The position numbers and the translations under genes are program-made. The notes under the pieces were generated by a model. It was not told the origin of the DNA. It made no database searches and saw only the letters and a list, made by a program, of their open reading frames with translations. A stretch of DNA of 64,000 nt, from assembly GCF_000772965.1 (NCBI RefSeq), contig NZ_JPVQ01000001.1:1-64000 (forward strand), given 5' to 3'. This document shows, piece by piece, positions 17,448 through 25,746 of this stretch. The stretch's first letter is position 1. The number at the start of each line of letters is the position of its first letter. The stretch is from Ureibacillus massiliensis 4400831 = CIP 108448 = CCUG 49529 (GTDB lineage: Bacteria; Bacillota; Bacilli; Bacillales_A; Planococcaceae).

Positions 17448-18557
17448 ATGAAAACAAAAGCAGCTGTGTTGGAGGCAGTTACATCTCAATTACCTTTTGA
17501 AAAATCGAAGCCTTTAAATATTTCAGAAGTGGAAATTGCAAAGCCTGGCTATGGTGAAGTGATGGTGAAGGTAATGGCAGCGGGTCTGTGTCAATCAGAT
17601 GTATCGGTTATGAAGGGGAATCTTGTACGGCCACTGCCGATGGTTATAGGTCATGAAGCAGCAGGAATTGTTTATGAAGTAGGTGAGGGGGTTACGGGAC
17701 TTCAGCCTGGTGATAAAGTCGTTACTACCTTTGTCCCATCATGTGGGAAATGTTTGCCTTGTTCTGAAGGACGTCCATCATTATGTGAGCCTGGAGTTAA
17801 GTCTAACAATAATGGAGAACTAATTACTGGTGGGAAACGCTTTAGCAAAGAGGGTAAGCCAGTAAGCACCCATGTTGGCGTATCTGCTTTTTCTCAATAT
17901 ACAACGGTAGCAGAAAATTCATTAGTCAAGGTGAATACGGATATTCCCTTTGAATATTTAGCCCTTTTTGGTTGCTCAGTCGTAACAGGAATCGGTGCGG
18001 TTGTTAATGCAGCTCAGCTTAAACTAGGAAATAGTGTGTGTATTTTAGGATTAGGTGGAGTTGGCTTTAGTGCGTTAATAGGAGCGAAGGCAGCTGGTGC
18101 CTCACGAATTGTTGCGATAGATATTAATCGGAAAAAACTAGATATGGCGTTGGAATTAGGAGAGGAAATCGAAGTCTATACACCAGAAGAGGCTCTTAAA
18201 CAAAATATTCAAGTAGATTTAGCGATTGAGACTGCGGGAGTACCAGATGCATTAAAACTTGGGTTTTCACTTGTTCGACGTGGCGGCAGAGTTGTAACAA
18301 CGGGTATACCTAGCCCTGATCGGAAAATTGATGTTCCAATTATGTCTGTTACATTTGAAGAAAAAGAAATAAGAGGCTCTTATTTAGGAAGCTGTGTACC
18401 AAAAAGAGATATTCCTAGATTTTTAGAGTTATACGAAAAAGGACTACTCAGAATTGATAAACTGCTATCTAAAACGATAACACTTGAAGAAATCAATAAA
18501 GGATTTGATGATTTATTATCGGGTGAGTATATTCGTATTGTTATTAAATTTGAGTAG
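17448..18557 (+). CDS. Zinc-dependent alcohol dehydrogenase (MDR family)
   Basis: A 369-residue medium-chain dehydrogenase. Catalytic zinc ligands lie in GLCQSDV (about residue 48) and GHEAAG (about 70). The structural zinc cysteines are in CGKCLPCSEGRPSLC (about 103-117), and the NAD Rossmann motif GLGGVGFSALIGAKAAGA is near 200. It oxidises or reduces alcohols and aldehydes with NAD(H). The class resembles class III/aryl-alcohol enzymes, but the substrate is not predictable. The ATG start follows GGGGAGAG. It is monocistronic, ending before a strong hairpin at 18616-18645. Confidence 0.9.
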   Translation: MKTKAAVLEAVTSQLPFEKSKPLNISEVEIAKPGYGEVMVKVMAAGLCQSDVSVMKGNLVRPLPMVIGHEAAGIVYEVGEGVTGLQPGDKVVTTFVPSCGKCLPCSEGRPSLCEPGVKSNNNGELITGGKRFSKEGKPVSTHVGVSAFSQYTTVAENSLVKVNTDIPFEYLALFGCSVVTGIGAVVNAAQLKLGNSVCILGLGGVGFSALIGAKAAGASRIVAIDINRKKLDMALELGEEIEVYTPEEALKQNIQVDLAIETAGVPDALKLGFSLVRRGGRVVTTGIPSPDRKIDVPIMSVTFEEKEIRGSYLGSCVPKRDIPRFLELYEKGLLRIDKLLSKTITLEEINKGFDDLLSGEYIRIVIKFE

Positions 18558-18615
18558 GTACTTCTACAATAGATATAAGGTTATTTATTAGGTGTAAAAC
18601 TTCTATAAAAGATTT

Positions 18616-18645
18616 AAAGACTTCGGCATATACCCCGAAGTCTTT
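18616..18645. terminator. Terminator hairpin between convergent genes
   Basis: An 11-bp perfect stem (18616-18626 with 18635-18645, 8-nt loop) sits between the alcohol dehydrogenase and yitT-like genes. TCTTT follows it on the plus strand. Confidence 0.75.
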
Positions 18646-18679
18646 AATGTTTAATGATATAGGGTAAATCAGGGAGGTT

Positions 18680-19279
18680 CTAACTCCTCACCATATCTAC
18701 AATGGTCACCGCGATAAAATATGTAATAATCGAAACAACGGCACCTTTCCATCCAAATAATAATAACGCAAAAAGGAAGATGAAAATATTAATAATGAAA
18801 ATGGATTGTCCGACAGTAAGGTGAGTTCTTCTAGCAATGAGTAATGCGAGTACATCACTTCCGTCTAAAACACCGCCATTACGAATGACAATGCCAATTC
18901 CAAGACCAAGGAGAATTCCTCCAATAATAAGCTCTAATAAAGAATTACCTTCCAAAAAGGGGGTCCTTCTTTCTAATATACTAGTAGAAAGTGTTAAAGA
19001 AATAATTCCAAAGGTTGCGGAAAATGCAAATCGTTTACCTAAATACTTTAACCCAAGTAAGATGAATGGAATGTTAAAAATGAAAAGCAAAAGACTTAAA
19101 GGGTAGTCACCAAACTCTGATAACATCATAGACACTCCAGTAATGCCACCATCTATTAGGCCATGAGGAATAAGAATAACTTCAAGGCTTATGGCAGTGA
19201 TGGATGCCCCTATAAAAATCCATGGAATTTTAAAAGCAAGCTCTGCAAAATACATTTTATACGGACTAAGACTTTTCAA
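18680..19279 (-). CDS. YitT-family membrane protein lacking the C-terminal DUF2179 domain
   Basis: A 199-residue membrane protein with about five hydrophobic helices and the family segments IPHGLIDGGITGVSMM and NGGVLDGSDVLALLI. Most YitT proteins carry an extra cytoplasmic DUF2179 domain (total near 280 residues). Here the protein ends after the last helix at IVDMVRS. I start it at TTG 19279, since AAGGAG lies 7 nt upstream; the ATG at 19297 is on the far side of that ribosome site. It is transcribed divergently from the MarR-MFS pair. YitT function is unknown. Confidence 0.82.
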   Translation of the reverse strand: MKSLSPYKMYFAELAFKIPWIFIGASITAISLEVILIPHGLIDGGITGVSMMLSEFGDYPLSLLLFIFNIPFILLGLKYLGKRFAFSATFGIISLTLSTSILERRTPFLEGNSLLELIIGGILLGLGIGIVIRNGGVLDGSDVLALLIARRTHLTVGQSIFIINIFIFLFALLLFGWKGAVVSIITYFIAVTIVDMVRS

Positions 19280-19459
19280 ATTTGAACTCCTTTTCATAGG
19301 TTCGATATATAGATTTTACGTTTATATACAGAATTGTTTTCATATATATAACTATGAGTTTGTAAAAAAGATGATGAATCGTAAAGAAAATTAATATAAA
19401 ACAATAAATGAATTATACATCTTCTAATCAGTTCGCCGAAGAAGCATAAATCAAAGCTG

Positions 19460-19520
19460 TTGACATCAAAAGAAATAACTATTATAGTTACCTTCAGCAA
19501 TAGTTACTTATGGTAACTAT
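19460..19520 (+). promoter_or_regulatory. Promoter and tandem MarR operators
   Basis: TTGACA (19460-19465), a 17-nt spacer and TATAGT (19483-19488) form a near-consensus sigma-A promoter 69 nt before the marR start. Two palindromes overlap it. TAACTAT-n-ATAGTTA (19476-19490) covers the -10 box. ATAGTTAC-n5-GTAACTAT (19500-19520) covers the likely transcription start. The halves are in the same sequence family, as expected for MarR autorepression. Confidence 0.75.
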
Positions 19521-19557
19521 TTTTAAAAACCTATTTAAAGGCAATTAGGGAGTGCGA

Positions 19558-19992
19558 ATGATGGAAGGATTTTTTAGGCAATATATAAGACTGTATCGCC
19601 CATTAATTACAAAACTAAATGAATTAATGAGTCCATATGAGCTGTCATATTCTTTATGGCAAGTCATTTTTTATATTAAAAATCATGGTCCTTCGACACT
19701 TGTAGATGTTTCGAATTACTACGAGGTAGAAAAACCAACTATTACGAGAAGGGTGCACCGTTTAGAAGAACTCAAGCTGGTGGAACAGATACCAGGAAAA
19801 GACCGACGAGAAAAAGTAATTCAATTAACACTGTCGGGCGAGGACATTTACCAAACCCTTAGAGCCAAAATTACGGAATTAGAAAATGGAATAATGGAAG
19901 GCATTTCATTAGAAGAGCAAACAATATGCTTCCAAACACTTCCGAGGATTCAAGAAAATTTATTGAAAAAAGAAGGGAAACCAATTGAATAA
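19558..19992 (+). CDS. MarR-family transcriptional regulator
   Basis: A 144-residue winged-helix regulator. The DNA-recognition part (about 50-75) contains VEKPTITRRVHRLEELKLVE, and the wing follows with KDRREKVIQLTLSGE. MarR proteins bind short palindromes as dimers and release on ligand binding. Two such palindromes overlap this gene's own promoter. ATG at 19558 fits the AGGGAG site 6 nt upstream better than the GTG at 19552. The MFS gene overlaps its last 8 nt, so the pair forms a typical regulator-exporter operon. The inducing compound is unknown. Confidence 0.9.
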   Translation: MMEGFFRQYIRLYRPLITKLNELMSPYELSYSLWQVIFYIKNHGPSTLVDVSNYYEVEKPTITRRVHRLEELKLVEQIPGKDRREKVIQLTLSGEDIYQTLRAKITELENGIMEGISLEEQTICFQTLPRIQENLLKKEGKPIE

Positions 19993-21172
19993 ACCTAAGC
20001 TATGGACAAAGGATTTTATCATCGTATCCTCTGTCAATTTTTTATTAACATTAGTTTTTTATTTATTAATCGTCATCATTGGGGTCTATGCGGTAGATCG
20101 TTTCCAAGCTACTACAAGTCAGGCCGGTCTTGTTACAGGAATTTTTATTATTGGTACATTAATAGGACGGTTAGTTATCGGGAGTAGTATTGATAAAATT
20201 GGAAGGAAAAAAACGCTATTTATCGGGTTAATTCTATATGTAATTACAACATCGATGTATTTCATCCAAGTGGATATTAACTTTTTACTTATTACCCGTT
20301 TACTTCACGGGATTACACTGGGTGTTGCTAGTACTGCAACGGGGACGATTGTGGCACAAATTATTCCTACAACACGAAAAGGAGAAGGAATTGGCTACTA
20401 CAGTATGAGTGCGACCCTTGCGACAGCCATCGGACCGTTCATTGGACTATTGATGAGTCAGCATTCAAGCGCTGAAATGATTTTCATTTTATGTCTCATA
20501 TTTGGTATTTTCAGTTTAGCAACAGCATTTTTCCTATATGTTCCGAAATTAGAAGATATGCCAATAAAAGAGCCTGTTACAAAGGGTATTAAATTAGCGA
20601 ATTTCATTGAACCAAAAGCCATTCCAATCGCTTTTGTAACGCTAGTGGTAGCATTTGGTTATTCTAGTGTTTTATCGTATATTAATTTTTATGCGATAGA
20701 AATCGATCAAGTGAGTGCGGCGAGCTTCTTCTTCCTTGTATATTCCATTGCTGTACTATTTTCACGTCCGTTTACCGGTAGATTACTAGATTTAAAGGGT
20801 GCCAATTATGTAATGTACCCAGCCTTTATTTTATTTGCAGTTGGGTTGTTCCTATTAAGTATAGCTAATAATGGACTTCTTCTTTTATTAGCTGGAGTGT
20901 TAATTGGTCTTGGATTTGGGAACATGCAGTCATGTACGCAGGCAATTGCTGTGAAGCTAACACCAGCACATCGTATGGGGCTTGCTACATCAACGTTTTT
21001 CATTTTCCTTGATGCTGGTCTAGGGTTTGGACCGTATATTCTTGGATTCATCATTCCATTTATGACTTATGGAAAGCTGTACGGCATTTTAAGCGTCGTG
21101 ATTTTACTTTCAACAGCACTATATTTCTTTTTACATGGCAAAAAAGCGAAGCAACATATGGTCAGTGAGTAA
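19985..21172 (+). CDS. MFS transporter controlled by adjacent MarR
   Basis: A 395-residue major facilitator superfamily protein with 12 predicted helices. The loop 2-3 motif GRLVIGSSIDKIGRKKTLF is intact and SRPFTGRLLDLKG marks the second half. It starts at TTG within the end of marR (8-nt overlap), with GAAGGG upstream. Coupling to MarR suggests export of a toxic compound or an efflux-type role. It is clearly paralogous to the MFS gene at 23390-24583: both share the FTGxLxDxKG and LFAxGLFLLS segments. The substrate is not predictable. Confidence 0.88.
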   Translation: MNKPKLWTKDFIIVSSVNFLLTLVFYLLIVIIGVYAVDRFQATTSQAGLVTGIFIIGTLIGRLVIGSSIDKIGRKKTLFIGLILYVITTSMYFIQVDINFLLITRLLHGITLGVASTATGTIVAQIIPTTRKGEGIGYYSMSATLATAIGPFIGLLMSQHSSAEMIFILCLIFGIFSLATAFFLYVPKLEDMPIKEPVTKGIKLANFIEPKAIPIAFVTLVVAFGYSSVLSYINFYAIEIDQVSAASFFFLVYSIAVLFSRPFTGRLLDLKGANYVMYPAFILFAVGLFLLSIANNGLLLLLAGVLIGLGFGNMQSCTQAIAVKLTPAHRMGLATSTFFIFLDAGLGFGPYILGFIIPFMTYGKLYGILSVVILLSTALYFFLHGKKAKQHMVSE

Positions 21173-21200
21173 GGAGTAGTTTGAGATTTTAAAAGGAAAA

Positions 21201-21240
21201 GAGTCCATTTTGAGTTTGATAGTCAAAATGGATTCTTTTT
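21201..21240. terminator. Terminator after the MFS gene
   Basis: A 13-bp stem with one G-U pair (21201-21213 with 21223-21235) is followed by TTTTTT. It lies between convergent genes. Confidence 0.85.
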
Positions 21241-21836
21241 TAGTATTTTAAACTTTCATCCATCTCAAGGTCATTTATTCTTAAAACATTCACCCTGCGA
21301 ACATCCAATAACAGCATAAGGAAAAGAATATGCATGACAAAGCTGATTACTAATAGCCCCATCGTGATGGATAGAATAAAATTATTAGGTAGATTCATAG
21401 CAAAAGTTGTACTTAAATAAAATAAAAATACAGCGCAAAAGTATGCGATGAACAAATTTTTTGAACGTTTGATTAATCTTACACTACCATGTGTTCGAAC
21501 TACTTCCAAAATGAGCTGGAAAGTATAAAAAATTAAAAGTAAATCGATTACTACAAAGGCAATTGAGTACCAAGACCAACCAAATAATTCATATGACTGA
21601 AGAAAAGAATTTCCTCCAGTTGATGCTGGACCCAAAACGTTGGGGATTGAAAGAATGACAAGCACTAAAGAGAGATTCGTTACTCTCTTGCCAATCGTAA
21701 ACTTTGAAGCAATTCGTTTAACTCCAGCATAAATCAAAAAATAACCAACTGGATCTGGTAACAAATCTATCATTATATAAAAGTCTAACCAAACGAAAAA
21801 GTATCCCCAAAAAATAGTTTGAAATGCATTTTTCAT
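21240..21836 (-). CDS. Unknown polytopic membrane protein
   Basis: A 198-residue protein with about six hydrophobic helices, the first near residues 8-28 and the last near 155-177, then a charged tail with LRINDLEMDESLKY. I do not recognise a family. Its start codon overlaps the stop of the upstream gene (TAATG). The two are therefore translationally coupled and probably work together, perhaps as a sensor or signalling pair. Nothing in the sequence suggests catalysis. Confidence 0.65.
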   Translation of the reverse strand: MKNAFQTIFWGYFFVWLDFYIMIDLLPDPVGYFLIYAGVKRIASKFTIGKRVTNLSLVLVILSIPNVLGPASTGGNSFLQSYELFGWSWYSIAFVVIDLLLIFYTFQLILEVVRTHGSVRLIKRSKNLFIAYFCAVFLFYLSTTFAMNLPNNFILSITMGLLVISFVMHILFLMLLLDVRRVNVLRINDLEMDESLKY

Positions 21837-22801
21837 TAGTTAAATCCTCCTTGCTTCTCAGCGATTATTTCATTAATTGTTCTTTGAGTGAAGTAGGGCA
21901 TATCAATAATAGGCTTTTTATGAACAAAAGTTTCGCCATTGTCAGTAGTACCTTCAATCCTGATATCAAAATAATAATAACTTCTATGTTCGGGGTTTAA
22001 TCGAATAAAAAGCTTTAGTAAGTCATTTTCATTTAAATGGATTGGAAATAGGCCATCATAAACTGTAATGGCATTTTTCTCATCATCCTTCATATTTAAT
22101 TTATTTTCCTTATACCAATCTCGTGAAACGGAAGGACTGAAAGCTGAATCGTCCAGTGAATTCAATATATCCTTATCAAGTCCAAGCTTCAGAAGTAAAT
22201 TCCCCCCAATCTCATCTTCAAAAGGAATGGAAATCTCTTCAATTGTTAAAGATTGTAAAATCTTCATATAGGAATCATGGTAATATTGGTTGCTACCTGA
22301 TCCATATCTTTCTTCCATCATAGTGGGAGGGCTAAATTTTCCATAAACAATTACCTCTCCAATATCAGCCTCAACGGTTTGCCCGTTTTTAAAGGTAACT
22401 TGAATCTCCTCAAAGCTCCAAATATCATCAGTCCCTTGTTGTATTGGAAGGTCAAAAGGATGAATTTCTAATGTAACTGATTTGAGATAGTGATGTATAT
22501 ACTCCTGTTCATATTGTATATATGGATCGTTTTGTGACCACCTCCACATCCCTTCGTTTGACACAGGGTACGCAGTGATGCCATCGATTACAGCATAGTT
22601 CACTTCCGCATCGGATGGATTCATTTTGTTCCCTAAATAATAAAGTTTAAATTTAAGCGTATCTTCTTCTGGTATATAAGTTTCGTAGTAATGATCGAAA
22701 AAAATAGGTTGTGCAAGCTGCTTTGATTGAAAATATATAAAGTTCCCTAACCAACTACAAATAACAATAGCTAGACCAATCCAAAAATATCGTACTTTCA
22801 A
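21836..22801 (-). CDS. Unknown membrane-anchored extracytoplasmic protein
   Basis: A 321-residue protein with one N-terminal hydrophobic anchor (about residues 5-25). A large outward-facing domain rich in aromatic and acidic residues follows, with several short beta-type segments but no motif I recognise. It starts at TTG behind GGGGG. It is coupled by a 1-nt overlap to the polytopic membrane protein downstream, so the two likely form one membrane complex. The upstream region (22802-23389) holds a repeat array and the divergent promoter of an MFS gene. Function is unknown. Confidence 0.6.
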   Translation of the reverse strand: MKVRYFWIGLAIVICSWLGNFIYFQSKQLAQPIFFDHYYETYIPEEDTLKFKLYYLGNKMNPSDAEVNYAVIDGITAYPVSNEGMWRWSQNDPYIQYEQEYIHHYLKSVTLEIHPFDLPIQQGTDDIWSFEEIQVTFKNGQTVEADIGEVIVYGKFSPPTMMEERYGSGSNQYYHDSYMKILQSLTIEEISIPFEDEIGGNLLLKLGLDKDILNSLDDSAFSPSVSRDWYKENKLNMKDDEKNAITVYDGLFPIHLNENDLLKLFIRLNPEHRSYYYFDIRIEGTTDNGETFVHKKPIIDMPYFTQRTINEIIAEKQGGFN

Positions 22802-22921
22802 GATATTACCCCCATTTTTACCTATTATTGGGTTTTTCTTTACTATAGGATATAAGATTTAATAAGTCGATGGAAGGATAAGTTTTGAATTTAATGCAAA
22901 TGAACTAATTAGATTTCATGT

Positions 22922-23217
22922 GCTCAGGAATGATAATTCAAGTAAAGAGTTTGGAGAGGTTATCTGCTCAAATGAAGGCTCCATTCGCTCAAAACATGGG
23001 GCTAACCGCTCAAAAAAATGCTAAGTGCCCAAAAGGATACCATATCCGCTCAAAAGTGATAATTAAGTGCCCTAGTGAATAAACTATGTGACCCAAACAA
23101 AGCTCTAAATGCCCGAAAGGTATGTCGTAGAAATAATAATCGAAATATCCGCTCAAATGAAATGCTATCCGCCCAATTAGGCTTCTACGTGACCCAATCG
23201 AATCTCCAACTGTCCTA
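22922..23217. repeat. Degenerate 20-21 nt periodic repeat array
   Basis: At least 12 copies of a degenerate unit with core (C/T)CGCTCAAAA or GTGCCCAAAA. The core G falls at 22966, 22987, 23008, 23027, 23048, 23069, 23090, 23111, 23151, 23171, 23191 and 23212, with an outlying copy at 22922. Spacing is 19-21 nt nearly throughout, about two helical turns, with one unit missing near 23131. It lies between divergent genes and is followed by the promoter of the MFS gene. It has no exact long repeats, so it is not CRISPR. Confidence 0.75.
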
Positions 23218-23261
23218 ATCCAAGGATCCGTGTAAATCCCATCAATAAATCTGATAAAACC

Positions 23262-23296
23262 TTGTTAAAAAAACAATAAATCCGTATAATTCGGAT
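23262..23296 (+). promoter_or_regulatory. Promoter of the second MFS gene with overlapping inverted repeat
   Basis: TTGTTA (23262-23267), a 17-nt spacer and TATAAT (23285-23290) form a strong promoter. ATCCG-n7-CGGAT (23280-23296) is a perfect 5-bp inverted repeat bracketing the -10 box, so a repressor site is plausible. The leader to the ATG is about 95 nt. Confidence 0.6.
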
Positions 23297-23389
23297 AAAG
23301 TTGATTGTTGTCAGAATATTTTCACATGATGATGCTTTCACAAAATCATAAAATTTCTAATAAATGAGATTAGATTAAGGGGAAACGAT

Positions 23390-24583
23390 ATGGGTGAAAA
23401 ATTAGAAGGGAAAATATGGACTGGACCGTTTATCGTAGCGGTTTTGAACAATTTTTTTCTATTTGTAGTGTACTATTGTTTATTAACATTGTTACCTGTT
23501 TACGTTCTAAATGAATTAAATGGAACAGAGGGTCAAGCAGGATTAGTTATCGCTATTTTTATGTTGTCTGCAATTCTAATTAGGCCTTTTTCAGGTAGAA
23601 TTATTGAAGTATTAGGAAAAAGGAAGACGCTAATTATTTCACAGCTTTTCTTTTGTATTTCCTCTGCATTATACATATTTATCGATTCTATTGAACTACT
23701 TTATGCATTGAGATTTTTTCATGGAATTTGGTTTAGTTTTGTGACAACGGCGTTAATTACCATAGTGAATGATTTTATTCCAGATAGTCGAAAGGGCGCG
23801 GGACTTGGCTATTATGCAATGTCCTCAAATCTAGCCGTCGTTTTTGGACCGTTTATTGCACTGACAACGATCCAGTGGTTTTCTTTTCAAATATTATTTA
23901 TTGGTTTAGCAACAGCGGTCTTTATTGGATATGTATTTGCCTTTACGCTGAAAGTAACTGAATATCAAAAGGATACTGAAGTTGAACGCCGATTCCTTTC
24001 GTGGGGGGATCTATTTGAAAAAAAGGCGATTCCTATTGCAATTGTAGCGTGTTTAACGTCCTTTGCGTATACAAGTATTATGTCTTTCATATCTGTATAT
24101 GCAGAGTCTAAAAATGTATTTGAATATGTTAGTTTATTTTTTATTGTATTTGCGATAGCCATGATTGTTGCTCGACCTTTTACAGGGAAATTATATGACA
24201 CAAAAGGGCCAAGCATAGTCGTCCTTCCGTCCTTCATACTGTTTGCGATGGGGTTATTCTTATTAAGTGTGATGGATTCGGTTACAATTTTATTAATTTC
24301 CGCTGTAGTAGTAGGTGTCGGCTATGGTTCCATTGTTCCATGCTTCCAAGCACTTGCTATACAATCTGCGGAAAAACATCGGAGTGCCCATGCAACGTCA
24401 ACATTTTGGACATTCTTTGATGGTGGCATTGCAATTGGTGCTTCAACACTAGGTGTAGTTTCAGCATTATGGAGCTATTCAACGATGTATCTTCTTTGTG
24501 GTGGGGTAATTGCGGTATCAATATTTATATATTGGAATTTAGTCAGTGGAAAAATAAAGCAAAGAAATGAAGTGAATATGTAA
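23390..24583 (+). CDS. MFS transporter
   Basis: A 397-residue, 12-helix major facilitator protein. The motif-A region IRPFSGRIIEVLGKRKTL is near residue 65 and the second-half copy ARPFTGKLYDTKG near 265. It is a paralogue of the MarR-linked MFS protein 2.2 kb upstream and shares its length and several whole segments. It starts at ATG behind AAGGGGAAA. It has no local MarR gene but has its own strong promoter with an inverted repeat over the -10 box. The substrate is unknown; drug or metabolite efflux is the default guess. Confidence 0.87.
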   Translation: MGEKLEGKIWTGPFIVAVLNNFFLFVVYYCLLTLLPVYVLNELNGTEGQAGLVIAIFMLSAILIRPFSGRIIEVLGKRKTLIISQLFFCISSALYIFIDSIELLYALRFFHGIWFSFVTTALITIVNDFIPDSRKGAGLGYYAMSSNLAVVFGPFIALTTIQWFSFQILFIGLATAVFIGYVFAFTLKVTEYQKDTEVERRFLSWGDLFEKKAIPIAIVACLTSFAYTSIMSFISVYAESKNVFEYVSLFFIVFAIAMIVARPFTGKLYDTKGPSIVVLPSFILFAMGLFLLSVMDSVTILLISAVVVGVGYGSIVPCFQALAIQSAEKHRSAHATSTFWTFFDGGIAIGASTLGVVSALWSYSTMYLLCGGVIAVSIFIYWNLVSGKIKQRNEVNM

Positions 24584-24608
24584 ATTTAATTCCTGTTGAA
24601 GCAAAAAA

Positions 24609-24628
24609 GAGGGCACCAAGAAGCCCTC
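24609..24628 (-). terminator. Terminator of the catalase gene
   Basis: GAGGGC / GCCCTC (24609-24614 with 24623-24628) has an A run on its left that reads as a T run on the minus strand. Confidence 0.8.
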
Positions 24629-24649
24629 AAGTATTAATTGAATTTTAAT

Positions 24650-25564
24650 TTAATGAGAATTCAAATGATGGGAATCATGACCATCGTTATAATCCTTAAA
24701 AATCGGTTGTTTATAGTTTGCTAAGTCAATTCCTGGTGCATCTTCACCTGGGATTGGCGTATTGTGAATATAAGCTGGAGCTTGATCTAGCTTTGGAACT
24801 TGTCCCGTTGCTTCTGGGTTTGCAATGTATTCAAAGTTTCCTTGACCGTCAAATGTTGGACCACTAGCCCAGCGACCTTGAGCGCTTTCTTCACCTTTCG
24901 AGAAGTTCATGAAGGAATGGGAGACATGTTGCTTTTCTAGTTCTTGTGGGAAAGTACTTGGAACAATCGGTTTTTGTTTTTGTTCTAATTCCTCAATGGC
25001 AGCCATCCATTGATTTTGGTGCATTGTGTCACGGGCGATTAAGAAAGAAAGCATATCTCTCACGCCTGGATCGGTTGTTGATTCATATAAGCGAACTACC
25101 TGTAATCTTCCTTGTGATTCAGCATTTAAGTTTGAACGGAAGTCTGCTAGAAGATTACCACTTGAAACAATATAGCGAGAATTCCAAGGATAGCCCACAC
25201 TATCTGTAGGTGTTGCTCCTAATCCAGAGACGATTACATGCTGTGGATTCATTCCGCCTAGTACTGCACCGATGACCGGATCTTTTGCAGCTTCCTCTTG
25301 ATCCTGAACAGGTGCTTTATCTAATAATTGGGCAATCATTGTAGCAAGCATTTCTACATGACCAATTTCTTCTGTCCCAATATCAAGTAACATATCTCGG
25401 TACTTTTCTTCACCGCGACAATTCCAGCCTTGGAACAAATATTGCATCATGACACTAATTTCGCCAAATTGCCCCCCTAAAACCTCTTGCAGCTTTTTAG
25501 CAAAAATGGGATCTGGCTTTTCTGGTTTCGCAGTATATTGCAATTCTTTGATGTGATAGAACAT
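24650..25564 (-). CDS. Manganese (non-haem) catalase
   Basis: A 304-residue dimanganese catalase that breaks down hydrogen peroxide. The di-Mn ligands are visible: Glu35 in GQFGEISVMMQYLF, Glu66 and His69 in EEIGHVE, and later the Glu of NLNAESQGR and His of RDTMHQNQW. Length is typical. The C-terminal tail is rich in His and Asp (NDGHDSHHLNSH). It is monocistronic with its own terminator, starting at ATG behind GAGGAAA. In spore formers such enzymes are often coat-associated, but no direct evidence for that is seen here. Confidence 0.95.
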   Translation of the reverse strand: MFYHIKELQYTAKPEKPDPIFAKKLQEVLGGQFGEISVMMQYLFQGWNCRGEEKYRDMLLDIGTEEIGHVEMLATMIAQLLDKAPVQDQEEAAKDPVIGAVLGGMNPQHVIVSGLGATPTDSVGYPWNSRYIVSSGNLLADFRSNLNAESQGRLQVVRLYESTTDPGVRDMLSFLIARDTMHQNQWMAAIEELEQKQKPIVPSTFPQELEKQHVSHSFMNFSKGEESAQGRWASGPTFDGQGNFEYIANPEATGQVPKLDQAPAYIHNTPIPGEDAPGIDLANYKQPIFKDYNDGHDSHHLNSH

Positions 25565-25746
25565 GCCTAGTTTCCTCCTCTATAAGTTCTTACCTACCTA
25601 TTTTCAACATTAAAACCCATTTAATACATACTATCTATTCAATTAAAAATTTCTTCCAAACAACTCCAATCATCGATTCTAAATAAAAATGACTCCGATA
25701 ATGAAAATCCGAAGTCATCTAATCTTTTACCGATGATCAGGTGTTG

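Noticed and set aside
22922-23217. CRISPR array or small repeat protein at the 21-nt repeats
   Set aside because: Units are degenerate, not identical, with no spacer/repeat distinction and no cas genes. The translated frame (heptad with Ala-Gln) is broken by stops and has no ribosome site.
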